From NCBI GenBank assembly GCA_019055375.1, contig JAHQIW010002010.1:62001-126000 (forward strand): a DNA stretch of 64,000 nucleotides, given 5' to 3'. The notes beneath the pieces were generated by a model. It was not told where the DNA came from and ran no database searches. It saw nothing but the letters and a program-made list of their open reading frames with translations. Source of the DNA: Parelaphostrongylus tenuis (taxonomy: Eukaryota > Nematoda > Chromadorea > Rhabditida > Metastrongylidae). Below, in pieces: positions 45,079 to 55,735 of this stretch (positions are counted from its first letter, which is position 1; every line of letters begins with the position of its first letter). A program made the translations under genes and the position numbers.

Positions 45079-48000
45079 CTATGCACAAATACTGAGCAGG
45101 GCGATTCCGATACCGATCCAATGACCAGCAAATCCATGGCGTTTCCATGTAGAAATTGTATGATTTCTATCATAACCAACTTCAGCACCATCTTCACCGA
45201 AAGGCGCACCGAGGTAAATCAACAGGTAAACAGCATTGATCGAAAATACAACATTCAGGAGTAGAGTTTGCCAATTTGTCTGAAAGAAATTTTCAATGTT
45301 CGACTAAGTCACACTTTTCTAAAGCTGCAGAGCAGAAAACAATTGCAAAAAAAGAATAAAAATAAAAAGGGGTTTTTTGGATGATTCAGCTAATTCACTA
45401 AACTGGCAACCTAGATATTATTCGACTAACGTTCAGACAATTTGTCTTTTTCAAGGCGATAATTCAAGTTGACTGTTCACTGTCGTCCCCCTACCAATGG
45501 ATAATCGTCCTCTTTGGTCAAGTCGGATCTTTTTCGGTCGAACACCGCTCGAAGGAAGAACCTCATTTGGTGATGTCCTTATATACAGGATGGTCCATAT
45601 CCTTATTACGTAAGATACGATTCAAACAACGAAGACAAAGACCACAAAAAGGACGAACCACTGTGGGCAATCGACTTAAATCATTGGCTTCGAAGAAGAC
45701 AAGGATTTCGGGACGTTAGCCGGATAAATTTTAGCTGTTAGCTTCATGCATTGACTAAATTATGAAAGAAGTTATTATTGATTAATGACACAAAGCTTTG
45801 AAAAAAGTTGATTTCAAATATTACAAAGCATATCCTTTTTATTTGACCGCTTCTAGCGGTGTTATGATGTTACAAATAGATACCCACTGATGTAGAGCGT
45901 TGTGCAAAACTTTCGCGTCAGGCGGGACTAGAACCCGCACCTCACTCTTTCCCGATAGATAGATTGATGCGCTGTAGCGTAGAAAGAGCGATGTGCAAAA
46001 TGGGCCTCAGTAGTGTAACGGATAGAGCACGCATTCCCGGAAAGAGTGAGATGTGGGTTCTAGTCCCGCCTGACGCGAAAGTTTTGCACATCGCTCTACA
46101 TTAGTGGGTATCTATCACAAATAAAGGATAGTTTCAAATGACTCACCGAGTTCTTTTTATGATTACAATTACCGCATGGACGAGCACGTACGCACATTGA
46201 AAAACGGTTCGAAACCCTATTACGGAATTCTAGAAACAATCATTAGTGTGCACCTAACTGTAATAGTGATACGGATAGTACCATTGAGCCTAAACCCCAC
46301 TTAACCCTTTGCGGACGGCAAGATAACCGATATGGCCAGTGGCGCGCGATTTGATTTTTCAACAAAGATTTCCTCTTTGTTCTGAAAAATACTTGAATTC
46401 TTCTGACCACTCTGATTGAACATGATTTTGTCTACAAGTCTGTTAGCTTTTTGCGCGCACAAATCTTCTATATGCAAAGAAAACTCTTAACGTGAATCGT
46501 AATTCTATTTCCCCTCTAACAATGTAATATAAAAACCTTTTCTGAGACTAGTTTAGGCCTTCATATTCGACTTTTTTTTAAGACTTGGCTCAAAACAATA
46601 TAATCTTGAAATGTCTTATTTTTAGCCTTCCATGAGGTCTTTATAGGCACTTATACAGTGCATTACACGTGTTTCGGCCTTTCAGCCTGGTAAGTTTCAC
46701 TTTGAGTTTCAGATTTCCGTGATTTGGGCTATCAAAAAACTTTAGTGTAATCCAATAAATAGCGACCTGTAAACTTTAGCTGGGCGAATAAGGTAAACCG
46801 AACGTGGGACACAATTATATGTGTGCTACTACAGCGTACTACAAGGCCTTTTTGAAAACCAGCGAAATATCGGAGTCCCCAAGAGTTTAGCTATCGAATG
46901 ACCACTAAAATTCAAAACAAAGTGCTTCTTTAGTGGAAAAAAATCGTTGAAGATTTAAGAGCCGAATTGACCCTCATCGCCCGCAAAGGGTTAATCAATC
47001 ATTACTCTATGGACAACGTAAGTAAGGAAACTTTCTTAAGACTATAAAACTCACTATTCTCGAAGTAGCACAGAAAACCCAAAGAGAGCAGTACAGCTGT
47101 GATTTGAAAGTTCAGACCCTACAAAGACACTCATAAAAACATGAAGAAAGAAAAACATATATTGCTTGAACGACACTTTTTCTATAGACAAGCAAGTTCC
47201 ACTAATAATATAAAAATCAAATATGCCATGGAGCATGGAGTAAAAGTGAACTTCAGGAAAACCTTCCTAACTTACGTGTAACAGAGAGCTAACGGCAAAC
47301 GAGGCGAAAATAGCTCCTGCATTGCCCCAAGACTCGAGAAACTTGAGGTACACATCTAAAAATGAAGCATTAAGGACTTCTAAACAATATAAAATTCTAA
47401 AAATTCTAAATTAAAAATTACAAGAACGAAGATATCGATGCATTGGTATATTCCACTCCGTAACGACCTCTACAAGGGACCTCGGAAGTTCAATTTTAGA
47501 TGGCGAACAGACAAGTAACCTCATTCCAAACAACGTCGACAATGCTGAAAATCAGTTTCAATTGTTTGAAAATCTAGCTGATATTTCCTTAAAAAAGAAT
47601 TCGATTACCTTGGGAAAGGAAACAAACAAAGAAGTGGCTTGACCGAAACGACTGTGCCACGAAATAATCAGTAAGTAAACTTCCTTGAGGCACGATTATG
47701 CTAAGGCATGACGAATACATCAGAAAACCCAAAGCAACAGCTAGTAGTGCAACGCTCTGAAGACCAGATGATACTTCTTCCTGAAGAAAATTTCAAAAAA
47801 CTTAGGACCTGAAGAAAAAGGATGGAAAATAAGTAATGAGTAGCTAAATTCTTACGCACTTTCATGGTTCGACGATTGAGTGATTTCAAGAAGTCCGTAT
47901 ATGTGTGGAATGGGCCAAAAATCATTGTCGATGGATTGAAGATGAAAGCAAAGGCTGGAACGACATCGGCGATGGAGAAATCATGACCTTTGTCAAAGGC

Positions 48001-48964
48001 AAGTGATGAAATCTTCATGGAAAATACCATCAGAATTCCACGAACTGCAGTGAAGTCTACTATAGGGACGAGATATTGCCTAAAGAAATGTTTCAATTAC
48101 TTTATCACGATCACTGCCCGGAGCTGAACGATACAACTACGAAAAGGAAGCTTCAGAGAAAAAAGAAATGACAAGACTCACAAGGCGACGATAATTGAAA
48201 TGCTGGAAAACGTGACCATAAATCCTTTATGAGGTAAAGTGAACAGCAGAAGTAGGATCAGAAAGACGGCGCCAAGGACGATGGGCATAATAAGCCCAGC
48301 TTTTTGAACCCAATCGAGAAGCACTAGTGTACCCAGGGATATACATGAGATATGTTTCAGCAAGATAGGAGATCTGAAAAAAGTTCAATTGTCCAAGTTT
48401 GAGCATCGGTATACAACCTGACTACGACGGCATACGTACTTAGAGGAGGAAAAAAGTTTAAAAAATCAGTAATGTTATCATAAAGAAGGATGTAGGACAG
48501 ATCTCAGGACATTGATCAACTGCTCCTGAAGGATGTGCCAAGCATTCAACTCCATTCATAGCATCGTTAGAGATGACTGAATGCATATCTGGACTTCACA
48601 ATGACCCACAGTGGCCTGGCGATCTACCGAATGTTGCTGCTATTCTCATAAACAAGTTCGGTATCAATTCGCCGACTCCAGAAAGATGGAAAGTTTGGTG
48701 GGCACCAACTGTGAGATCGAACCATCGACTGTATGTGCGTCACGCAAGGTCCTTCCGACCACTAAGCCACACGCGCTCACTGCTACCACGTAGCAGAAAT
48801 ATCCAACTGTTCTACTCACTGGCTTCAAAATCCTGTTCTAAATAGAAGAGATGTGCAACACTCACCTGTGAGGTTGATAAGACGTTGCACAAAGGTGAAT
48901 AGAATCAATTTTCCAACGGAATATTGAACTGATGACAAGCAACCAACCACACATTGTCCAATCT
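45079..48964 (-). CDS. mom-1: Porcupine (MOM-1) Wnt O-acyltransferase, spliced, 5' end missing
   Basis: Exons, 5' to 3': 48964-48866, 48373-48182, 48079-47860, 47780-47609, 47544-47422, 47355-47276, 47118-47055, 46229-46147, 45279-45079 (stop TAG), about 411 residues. Family: ER multi-pass MBOAT enzyme that palmitoleoylates Wnt proteins. Matches to PORCN include 'AVRGILMVFSMKISSLAFD', 'STMIFGPFHTY', 'SSHFFVCFLSQ', 'KIELPRSLVEVVTEWNIPM' and 'SSLLHG', with the His (last codon of 47276-47355) as the MBOAT catalytic residue, and C-terminal 'STWKRHGFAGHW'. A Cys-rich loop 'RPCGNCNHKK' is kept. Many hydrophobic segments fit membrane passes. All junctions fit in phase except 48866/48373, which needs a small extra exon; the first 30-45 residues were not located. 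Introns hold a tRNA palindrome, a piggyBac-like element and a SINE 2. Confidence 0.93.
45840..46135. repeat. tRNA-SINE 1 palindrome in a porcupine intron
   Basis: Arms 45886-45960 (minus) and 46005-46115 (plus) mirror each other from 'GATACCCACT' to 'AGTGGGTATC', including 'GCAAAACTTTCGCGTCAGGC' and its complement. A CCGCTTCTAGCGG hairpin lies outside only on the left (45850-45862). 'TTTCAAAT' occurs at both outer borders (about 45811 and 46132) and could be a target duplication. The element fills most of the intron 45280-46146. Confidence 0.8.
46301..46994. mobile_element. piggyBac-like non-autonomous element with TTAA ends
   Basis: TTAA at 46301-46304 and 46991-46994 flank exact 10-bp inverted ends CCCTTTGCGG/CCGCAAAGGG. 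No open frame for a transposase. It contains a decayed hammerhead (46645-46690) and a MITE-A-like part (46740-46930), and it occupies most of the 825-bp porcupine intron 46230-47054. Confidence 0.75.
46645..46690 (-). ncRNA. Hammerhead remnant (core-less)
   Basis: Minus strand retains stem II (GGCTGAAAGGCC), CGAAA, helix III ACACGTGT and a downstream GCACT/AGTGC hairpin as at 42012, but CTGATGA is reduced to an AG-like remnant. It cannot be active as read. Confidence 0.6.
48500..48790 (-). repeat. tRNA-SINE 2 in a porcupine intron
   Basis: Minus strand: head 'GTGTGGCTTAGTGGTCGG', body 'AGTCGGCGAATTGATACCGA', and tail near 48500. It lies in the intron where one small exon is expected. Confidence 0.7.
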
Positions 48965-48969
48965 CTAAT

Positions 48970-49610
48970 AAATTAGAATTGTAAGCGTAACTCTCCTATT
49001 TCCAAATACAACACTTCACCACATTTCGCATTAGAGGTTGACAATATAGAGGAATATTTACGGATTTTCCTCAAAGAGAGATCGGCCTGGTTGTAAAGAT
49101 ACGTGGCGCGTCCCCATTTGGTGAATAGGGAAACCGCCATCCTGTTATTCAAATCTCCCTTGAACAATGGCGAGAACGTCAACAAACTCTGCACTATCCC
49201 AACAAGTACTCAAAAGCGATTCAAGTGGAATAAATCCTTAAACCGGCGTTCAAGGTATTTTCACAGATCTCCTAGATAGGAGAGATTTCTGGCCGGTTAG
49301 TCGCGAGGATACGTGACGTGTCCCCAAGTGATGGACAGGGAAATTGAATGCAAACCAAACATAACCTTGCGACTCCCTATCGAGATACAGGTGGGTTCGG
49401 AGGACTACCCAATTACAGCAGTGCTAATTTGACAACCTTTAGTTCTACGCGTCAAACTGATCAAAGACTTGCATTCAAGAGCCCATGAAGTACAAGGGAA
49501 GCGACTAGTGGTTGCTTTCAAATGTAAGCTCTTCGCAGTTCGTCCAGAAAAGACCTGCAAGCTACCCGTGAATATCCACCCCACGGCAGAGCTCAGAAAC
49601 CTATACGCTG
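48970..49610. other. Region upstream of porcupine with a local duplication
   Basis: About 65 bp at 49075-49135 ('GGCCTGGTTG..GATACGTGGCGCGTCCCC') recurs imperfectly at 49270-49340 ('GGCCGGTTAG..GATACGTGACGTGTCCCC'). A 73-codon minus frame (48973-49194) covers one copy. The first porcupine exon should lie here or beyond but was not found. Confidence 0.4.
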
Positions 49611-49616
49611 GATATC

Positions 49617-50205
49617 AAGTCGTTCCATAGGCTTTGGCAGCGAAGCAATAAATGCCGAATTTATTACCCACGAGTAATTGAAACTGCATAATTTTGGTAT
49701 CATTCAACTGCGCATTTTTTTGCGAACATTTCCGTAAACAACCTTCCCATACTTGCTTTAAGATGGAGCTGTCGTGGGAACAAACTCGCTTACAACTCAT
49801 ACACGAATAGCGCGTAGGAGAAAATGCTAGTGAAGCACCGTGCAAGATTGATGGAGCTTCCTGCGGACGACCCGAGCAAGACTGATCCTGCACTGTTCTC
49901 CCCAGCTTTTAACTCGGCGAACCACGTCCTAACCGTCCTCTCTGCAACCGTATCATGGTCCCAAGGTCCATTAATTTTGCGCGACTCTTCATTAGCAGTT
50001 TCTCCTAAGCGACATTCGTGTATGAGTAGCAAAAGAATTCGTTCCCAGACAGATCCATCTTCAAGTATAGGCAAGATGTATACTAAAGATGTTCGCAAGA
50101 AAATGCGCAATTTGACGATACCAAAATTATGCAATTTCAATTTCCTTTAGTTGATAAATCCGGTGTTTATTGCTCTTGTGCCAAAACTTATGGAACGATC
50201 CAATA
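49617..50205. mobile_element. Mariner fold-back element (two inverted 5' ends)
   Basis: The left arm (plus) and right arm (minus) each start with the mariner terminus 'GTCGTTCCATA(G/A)G' and run through the transposase start into the helix-turn-helix region. On the minus strand 'LLIHECRLGETANEESRKI' and 'DTVAERTVRTWFAELKAGEN' are readable. The arms meet near 49870-49920. There is no catalytic domain. Confidence 0.85.
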
Positions 50206-50209
50206 AAGA

Positions 50210-50685
50210 GCTAAACATACTAATGTAAACGGCTTCATAACCCCAGCTTGTTTTAGCCATCACAAACTCCTCTGAAGCGTCTAATAATTCTGTTTCAGGA
50301 TCACAACTCAGATATTTTCTCGATGGATTCTTCCTAGATCTTGTACTGCTTCAAGAAACAATTCAAAAAGTTGCAGTAGCACCAAGCCAACCTGATGAAT
50401 GGTGTCCCATTCTCCTTGTTCTTCGTAGGAGTAGTAGAGATCTTCGTCGAGAAGAAGCTGATCATCGCCAGACCAAAAGATATCGTCTGGATCGGCCATC
50501 CTAGCAAACAAACGAACAAATACGCTCAGTGCTTCAGCACATCGTTCACAAAACAAATCGAACGTCAGTATGGAAACGTCAAAGTCACGAGGAGGTACGG
50601 AGGTAAGTCGAGTTCTTAAAATTTGAGTTTTATTCGTAAAAGGTTGTAAATAATTCAGTGTTCGATGTAGCTTTGACCTTCAAAG
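50210..50685. other. Intergenic stretch, unrecognised open frames
   Basis: An 82-codon acidic minus frame (50308-50556) and overlapping frames lack recognisable homology. Confidence 0.35.
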
Positions 50686-50689
50686 AATT

Positions 50690-50731
<42 letters not shown>

Positions 50732-50802
50732 AAATAGCGAAAGAGAGGGAGAGAGAGCGCGAGTAAGGGGAGGGGAGAGAGAAAAGGAGAAGATAGAAAA
50801 TG
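50690..50802 (+). repeat. (GA)n microsatellite
   Basis: AG/GA dinucleotides dominate, with about 17 perfect GA units near 50692-50725 and an interrupted GAGAG tract after. The Ser/Leu-rich and Glu/Arg-rich frames are artefacts. Confidence 0.95.
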
Positions 50803-50934
50803 AGTTGCGACAAGAACAACAAGCAGAAAAGCTCTCTAAAGGGTCATTCTGAAGATAACAAATCTCTACTATCATGGAGTGGCATTTTACAACAATACAT
50901 CCAAGACTGCTCAGTGAGATGCAAAACTGCAAAA

Positions 50935-51020
50935 CTCTCAACCTCGGGCGGTAGCTGAACCCGCGTCTCGCGCTCTCCAGAAGGACTTGCTAACCACTTC
51001 ACTATAGCGGCTCCTGTTCT
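50935..51020 (-). repeat. tRNA-like segment (tRNA-SINE 1)
   Basis: Minus strand: 'CGCTATAGTGAAGTGGTTAG' and 'GGTTCAGCTACCGCCCGAGG', followed by the 'TTTGCATCTCACT' flank. Confidence 0.6.
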
Positions 51021-51024
51021 GCTC

Positions 51025-51700
51025 TCATTCGTCTGCGATACAACGTATTGATCTCGTTTCATATCAACCCTTAGCGGAGGGCGCCATTTCCGAAAGAAAT
51101 TTATACCTTTTTTCGTCAAAAGAAAATCTTCAAGAACAGCTGGAAAAACATCCGTTCTCGCAAGGATGTGATTTTCCTCCTTCAAAAGGCAAGATTTAGG
51201 GAAATACTAGCATTAATTCTGCTAAAAATCATTGATACAGAAGTCTCATCAGTAAAATCTTGCCGTTTATTGATGACAATTTTTTTCTTGAGAATTTAAT
51301 CGACCTGAAATTCTATGGAAACATTTCATGCACAATCTTCGTAAACGTCCGAAGGGCGCGCCCAGCTGAGGGTCATAATGACCCTGACCGACTGCAAAAC
51401 ATTAAGTCGGTACCAAGGATGAACATAGGTATACTATGCAATGTAAGTGAGGACCGATGTAGAGTGATGTGCAAAACTTATCGTCATCAAGAGGAATTTT
51501 GTCACCAGTAGATGGTAAAATATGATAGAAGTGACATCGATAAAGCTGACTCTTGCAGAAACAAAGGCGATGTTTTCCGCTAAGATCCTCGAATCTCGAG
51601 GGAAAAGGCAGATACTCACTAAGAGGAAATTCTGCCTGCAAAAAGTTAGTATTTTTCCTTAGCAGAAAGTAAAATGAAAGCCATTTCGCAAAGCAAACTT
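51025..51700. other. Intergenic stretch, nothing recognised
   Basis: Short open frames on both strands near 51400-51640 are unrecognised. Confidence 0.35.
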
Positions 51701-51825
51701 AGTGGGAGAATAGGCATATCGCCTTTATTTTGAGTGATTTATTGAGACCACGCTCAAATTTCAATAAATCCTTTCATTATTATTTGAGCCAACTTGTCAT
51801 GTGGTCTGGTAAAGGCTCTTGTACG

Positions 51826-51868
51826 GCCCGAGACACGTGTTTCGTCCTTACAGACTCATCAGCCGGGC
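51826..51868 (-). ncRNA. Type I hammerhead ribozyme, full core
   Basis: Minus strand: GCCCGG (51868-51863) pairs with TCGGGC (51831-51826). CTGATGA, stem II GTCT/GGAC with GTAA loop, GAAA and minimal helix III follow, with cleavage expected between 51832 and 51831. Identical in core to 4324-4366. Confidence 0.9.
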
Positions 51869-52333
51869 AGAACCCGTCGTCTGTCGATCTTTTCATAGTC
51901 AGTTCTCTCAGGAGCGTCACACTCCTTATATATAGTTATCGACGACCTACGCTTTACACTCTATGTCAGGTGAAACATTCACTTAACACAAGTGTTTTCG
52001 CACTCGATTGCTAGCTGGCTGGTATTTTTTTATCATATTATACCTTTCCTTCGAGTGCTTTATTAAGATCACGCTCAAATTTCAATAGATCCTTTCATTA
52101 TCTTATTTGATCTTCCATTAAAAATTTGAGCATGTTCTCAACAAAACCTCGAAATAAAGGTATAATATCATGAAAATACCAGCCAAAGAGCAATCGAGTG
52201 CGCAAACGCTCTGTGTTAAGTGGAAATTTCACTTGACATAGAGTGTAAAGCGTTCGTCGTCGATGACTCTCTGTAGGGAGAGTAGGGCTTCCGAGAGAAC
52301 TGACTATAAAAAAATCGAAAGACGACGGGTTCT

Positions 52334-52376
52334 GCCCGGCTGACGAGTCTGTAAGGACGAAACACGTGTATCGAGC
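52334..52376 (+). ncRNA. Type I hammerhead ribozyme, one stem I mismatch
   Basis: Core CTGACGA (52340-52346), stem II GTCT/GGAC, GAAA, helix III AC/GT and cleavage base A52370. Stem I GCCCGG/TCGAGC has one C-A mismatch. Likely weaker but possibly active. Confidence 0.85.
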
Positions 52377-52669
52377 TGTACAAAAGCCCTTACCAGACCA
52401 CATGACAAGTTGGCTCAAATAACAATGAATAGGCATTTCTCAAGCAATCGAATGACTACAAAAACATGAATGAAAAAGGAAGAAACGAAGTTATATGGTA
52501 GCTGTAAAAAAAATCCCCTTCACAACGACGCGCCCTTTCTCATTGAGACAAAGATGATCTATTGATACATGGGCATTCTCTTAACTATAAAACTTTTATA
52601 GAAGTCTCTTTGTTACATTTGATCATTTCACCACGATAATATCCTCTCGATAATATATAATATAATAAA

Positions 52670-52975
52670 GAGCGTATGCGGCGCAGTGATTAGAGGTGCA
52701 CCGCGTCGCACACGAGGTCAATGGCTCGACCTCGCGCTCATGGCTCACAAAGCCATCCGGCCCTTCGGGGTCGGTAAATTGGTACCAGACTGGTCTCAGA
52801 CTTGTCTGCGAGGATAAGCAGCACTGACTCGGTTCAGCGGGAGGCCACCACGAGTCATTGTAAAGGCCACATATGCACTCAATCACTTTAAACGAAGTTA
52901 GATATTGAAGACGAATGCATGGCGCATACCTCAGGGATTGATCAACGCCGAGAGCTTTATCCTTTATCTCTTTAA
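52670..52975 (+). repeat. tRNA-SINE 2, full length
   Basis: Head 'ATGCGGCGCAGTGATTAGAG', Leu/Ser-like variable region, body 'CCCTTCGGGGTCGGTAAATT', 'GCGGGAGGCCACCACGAGTC', and tail 'GAGCTTTATCCTTTATC'. A good family reference copy. Confidence 0.85.
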
Positions 52976-53007
52976 TATCCTCTCAGTACCTCAGATTACC
53001 AAACAAA

Positions 53008-53165
53008 TTCCTAAGAGAATTCAGTGGTGAGCAAAAACACGACCTCAAGCGGGAATCGAACCCACGTTTCATCCTACGTCCTATCTTATCCTAGGATGAA
53101 ACATGGGTGCGATTCCCGCTTGAGGTCGTGTTTTTGCTCACCACTCAATTCTCTTAGGAATATAG
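53008..53165. repeat. tRNA-SINE 1 palindrome, collapsed
   Basis: Arms of about 66 bp read from 'CCTAAGAGAATTCAGTGGTG' to 'TTTCATCCTA' and mirror back to 'CACTCAATTCTCTTAGG'. Only the T-arm halves of the tRNA-like segments remain; the middle is deleted. Confidence 0.85.
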
Positions 53166-53668
53166 AAAACATCATAACAGTGCGAAATGCATTAAAAAAT
53201 ACTATCAATTCCAAACAAATCCCGATTTGCAGTGCAACGCGCGATTATAAAGACTCCTCGCCAAGCCGCGCGCCGCCGCCACCAGACGCGGCGTGAGCTA
53301 ATAACAGCTCACATCGCTGTCAACGTTCTGAAACAGGCGTCGCTAGAATGTGAGTTCGATCCCAATTGACGCTTAAAGTTTTGCATATCACTCTACATCA
53401 CTGGGCACACTTATAAAATCATACTACCGCTAAAAGCGGCCGATTAAAAAGGAATTCTGCTTGATTATCTGAAAATTATCTTCAGTAATGAACATGACAT
53501 GGATAGGGTTGGCTTTCCAGCAACTGGAAGATCCAAAAGCAGATGTAGAGGAGGAAGTGAGACATGTTCGACCGCTTCGACTGCTTTTGAGATCTCGCTC
53601 AGAACAATATAATCGTGTTTCAGCATCACAACCTCACCACAACAGATGCTAGAAGTGATAAGCGAACA

Positions 53669-53745
53669 GGATCCCATTAGCGCAACGGTAGTGTGCGCCC
53701 TTCGAAAGGCCGTAACGCGGGTTCGACTCCCGCTTGGCACCGAAT
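53669..53745 (+). repeat. tRNA-like segment
   Basis: 'CCATTAGCGCAACGGTAGTG' head and 'GGGTTCGACTCCCGCTTGGC' T arm. The acceptor ends do not pair fully, so this is a pseudo-tRNA or SINE and not a gene. Confidence 0.6.
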
Positions 53746-54159
53746 TTTTGCATAACGTTCAGCATTCATGGAAACTACTCTTTAAACTCCGCGACTTTCC
53801 AAGGATGAGCCACTTACACTGTCAATCAACTCTACGTGCGATGTTCATCTCAAGCGGAAGCAGAGGAAAAGTATAATTCGGAGAGATTTTTTCCTGCAGT
53901 ATATAAAAGTGAACAGTAAATATAGAGGGAAGGGATAGCGCATTGGTTAGTGATGCAGTCGATAGAGAAGCGCGATGAGTGATGCTTGTTTTCGGTCCCC
54001 TCCACAACACTTTTTTGCAATCCATCAACGAACCCTTGGGGAACGTCTTAGCTCGGCTTCTTCCAGGATTGCAAGGGAATCTTCGAGTAGAAGCCGAAAA
54101 AACACGTGAATCGATGCTGTCAGATGATTTTGCACAGTATCGAAGAAAGAGTGATAGCA

Positions 54160-54430
54160 AAGGGCGCGGACTCGACAGTGCAGTTGGTCAGCACGCGCGC
54201 CGGAAAGGGTTGAATGCGGGTTCGATTCCAGCCTGAGAACGTCCAACATTATTGATTTTCGTGCTCTTCATGAATAATGTAGGGCGCTGATCGGGCAATC
54301 CTTGCAATATCGAAAAGGATACCAAGCTGAGGCGTTTATGTACTGATTGAAGAAAGTGTCGGGGGAGTGGATCGAACCAGGACCATGCATCCTGGTAGCC
54401 TGCTACACTAAGCACTCGGCCATAGCTGGA
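54160..54430. repeat. Two tRNA-like segments
   Basis: Plus strand 54165-54240 ('CAGTTGGTCAGCACGCGC', 'GGGTTCGATTCCAGCC') and minus strand 54359-54427 ('ATGGCCGAGTGCTTAGTGTA', 'CTGGTTCGATCCACTCCC'). The latter has a Leu/Ser-type head. Confidence 0.6.
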
Positions 54431-54589
54431 TCAAAACAACAAAAATACTATCAAAAAAGACCTGCAAAAGACCAAGAATTTTATGGCGGCTATTCATCTA
54501 AATGCGTGGACCTGTGCTACAATTTACGGAGAACTACGGACCGACCAATACGAGAAATTGCGGACCATTTTGAATGCAGAATGCTGGTA

Positions 54590-55460
54590 ATAATTTTTCG
54601 GGACCGTGAACCCACCTACTCTGCATGTCTGGCTCTCAACATGACCATGCTGGGCCGTCTGCTCCACTCCCTCTGCATCTCTAACCACCAGTTCAACAGT
54701 GATCTCACTTGCGGTTGAATCTTTGTTGGAATTCTTCTCTTCGAACTTCTCTTAGAGCTTTGCAATTCGATTTCTCTCCCGAAGATGCTGAGTGCTGTGC
54801 AAACCGCTCAATCCCAGGCGGGAGTTGAACTCGCGTCTGACCCATACCGTTGGCTCGTACTTCCCCTACACCATTAACGTCACCGCTTCGCTACATTTTT
54901 TTTTCGTTACAAACTATCGCAGCTGTCGGCGACCAGCTTTGAGGAATTTGGTTTGATAAGCACATCGCGGCGCTGAACCGGTTAACCCTTTCGGGATCGT
55001 GGACCCACCTCCTCTGCATCTCTGGCCCTCAACGTGGCGACGCTTGGTCGTCTGCTCCACTCCCTCTGCATCTCTAACCACCAGTTCAACGTGGACTGTT
55101 GGTCTGGTATCTCTGTTGATGTTGTCCTCTTTGAATTTCTCTTATAGCTTTGTAAATTGGTTTTATTCCGAGGATACAGTACGCTCGACTCAGGTGGGAT
55201 TTGAACTCGCACCTAACCCTTATCGGAGGCGCGTGCCACCACTACACCACCGAGGCTACGGCTTTGCTACCACACTTTCTGCGATATAAACTATGGCAGC
55301 TGTCAGCGACCATCCTTTAACGAATTCGATTTGACAGGCACATATCGGCATGGAACCCAGTTAACCCTTACGGGACCATGGGCTCAATCTTCTGCGTCTC
55401 TAACACCAGCGTGATGCATCTGACGATAGAGCCTCCTGGCCCAAAAGTGGCGCGTTAGGG
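54590..55460. repeat. Mosaic of tRNA-SINE 1 and TTAA-type repeats
   Basis: tRNA-like segments on the minus strand at 54812-54880 and 55188-55255, with 5' bodies running to 54980 and 55365. Copies of 'TTAACCCTTTCGGGATCGTGG'-type ends start at 54982 and 55361, and 'CTCCCTCTGCATCTCTAACC' occurs at 54667 and 55060. The two cassettes are arranged in tandem, so a segmental duplication is likely. Confidence 0.55.
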
Positions 55461-55579
55461 GTTAGATAGAGATTCCCCCTTTTCAGATACGAAAGGCTCA
55501 GTCGGAACGACTGTCAGCTTCCTCTCCATATTGAAGAAGTTTCATTTTGATCTTCCTCGTATCAGGTTATACAATTTAT

Positions 55580-55655
55580 GAGCACTATGTGGTGCATTGG
55601 TTAGAACGAGCCCTCGAAAAGACCCACGCCGGGTTCGAGCCCTCACATTCTCGAA
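55580..55655 (+). repeat. tRNA-like segment just upstream of the PHF10-type start
   Basis: 'TATGTGGTGCATTGGTTAGA' head and 'GGGTTCGAGCCCTCACA' T arm. It ends about 80 bp before the start codon and could sit in the promoter. Confidence 0.55.
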
Positions 55656-55735
55656 AGTATTCATTGATCTCAAATTCTCGAAGCAGCTTTTCTCTAGAAT
55701 CGCCAAGTTTTGTAAGGATTGTGAATTCTTTGAGG

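Larger units (their letters stand above)
51718..52426. mobile_element. Hammerhead palindrome with 10-bp target duplication
   Basis: Two inverted units of about 350 bp face head to head. The exact 10-mer GAATAGGCAT flanks both sides (51708-51717 and 52427-52436), indicating insertion as one piece. Each unit carries a hammerhead, a TATATA(A)-type or derived box and 'CGACGACC/GGTCGTCG' sequence. Within the left unit, about 57 bp (51731-51787) repeat at 52053-52108 with a 321-bp offset, so the unit looks like one full and one partial tandem monomer. No open frame. Long inverted ends plus a 10-bp duplication would suit a Mutator-like fold-back element; tandem hammerhead monomers would suit a retrozyme. 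Confidence 0.8.

Noticed and set aside
45061..45264. Plus-strand 67-codon frame
   Set aside because: It is the antisense shadow of the last porcupine exon, whose conserved protein is on the minus strand.
50658..50941. Glu/Arg-rich and Ser/Leu-rich open frames
   Set aside because: They are translations of a GA microsatellite.
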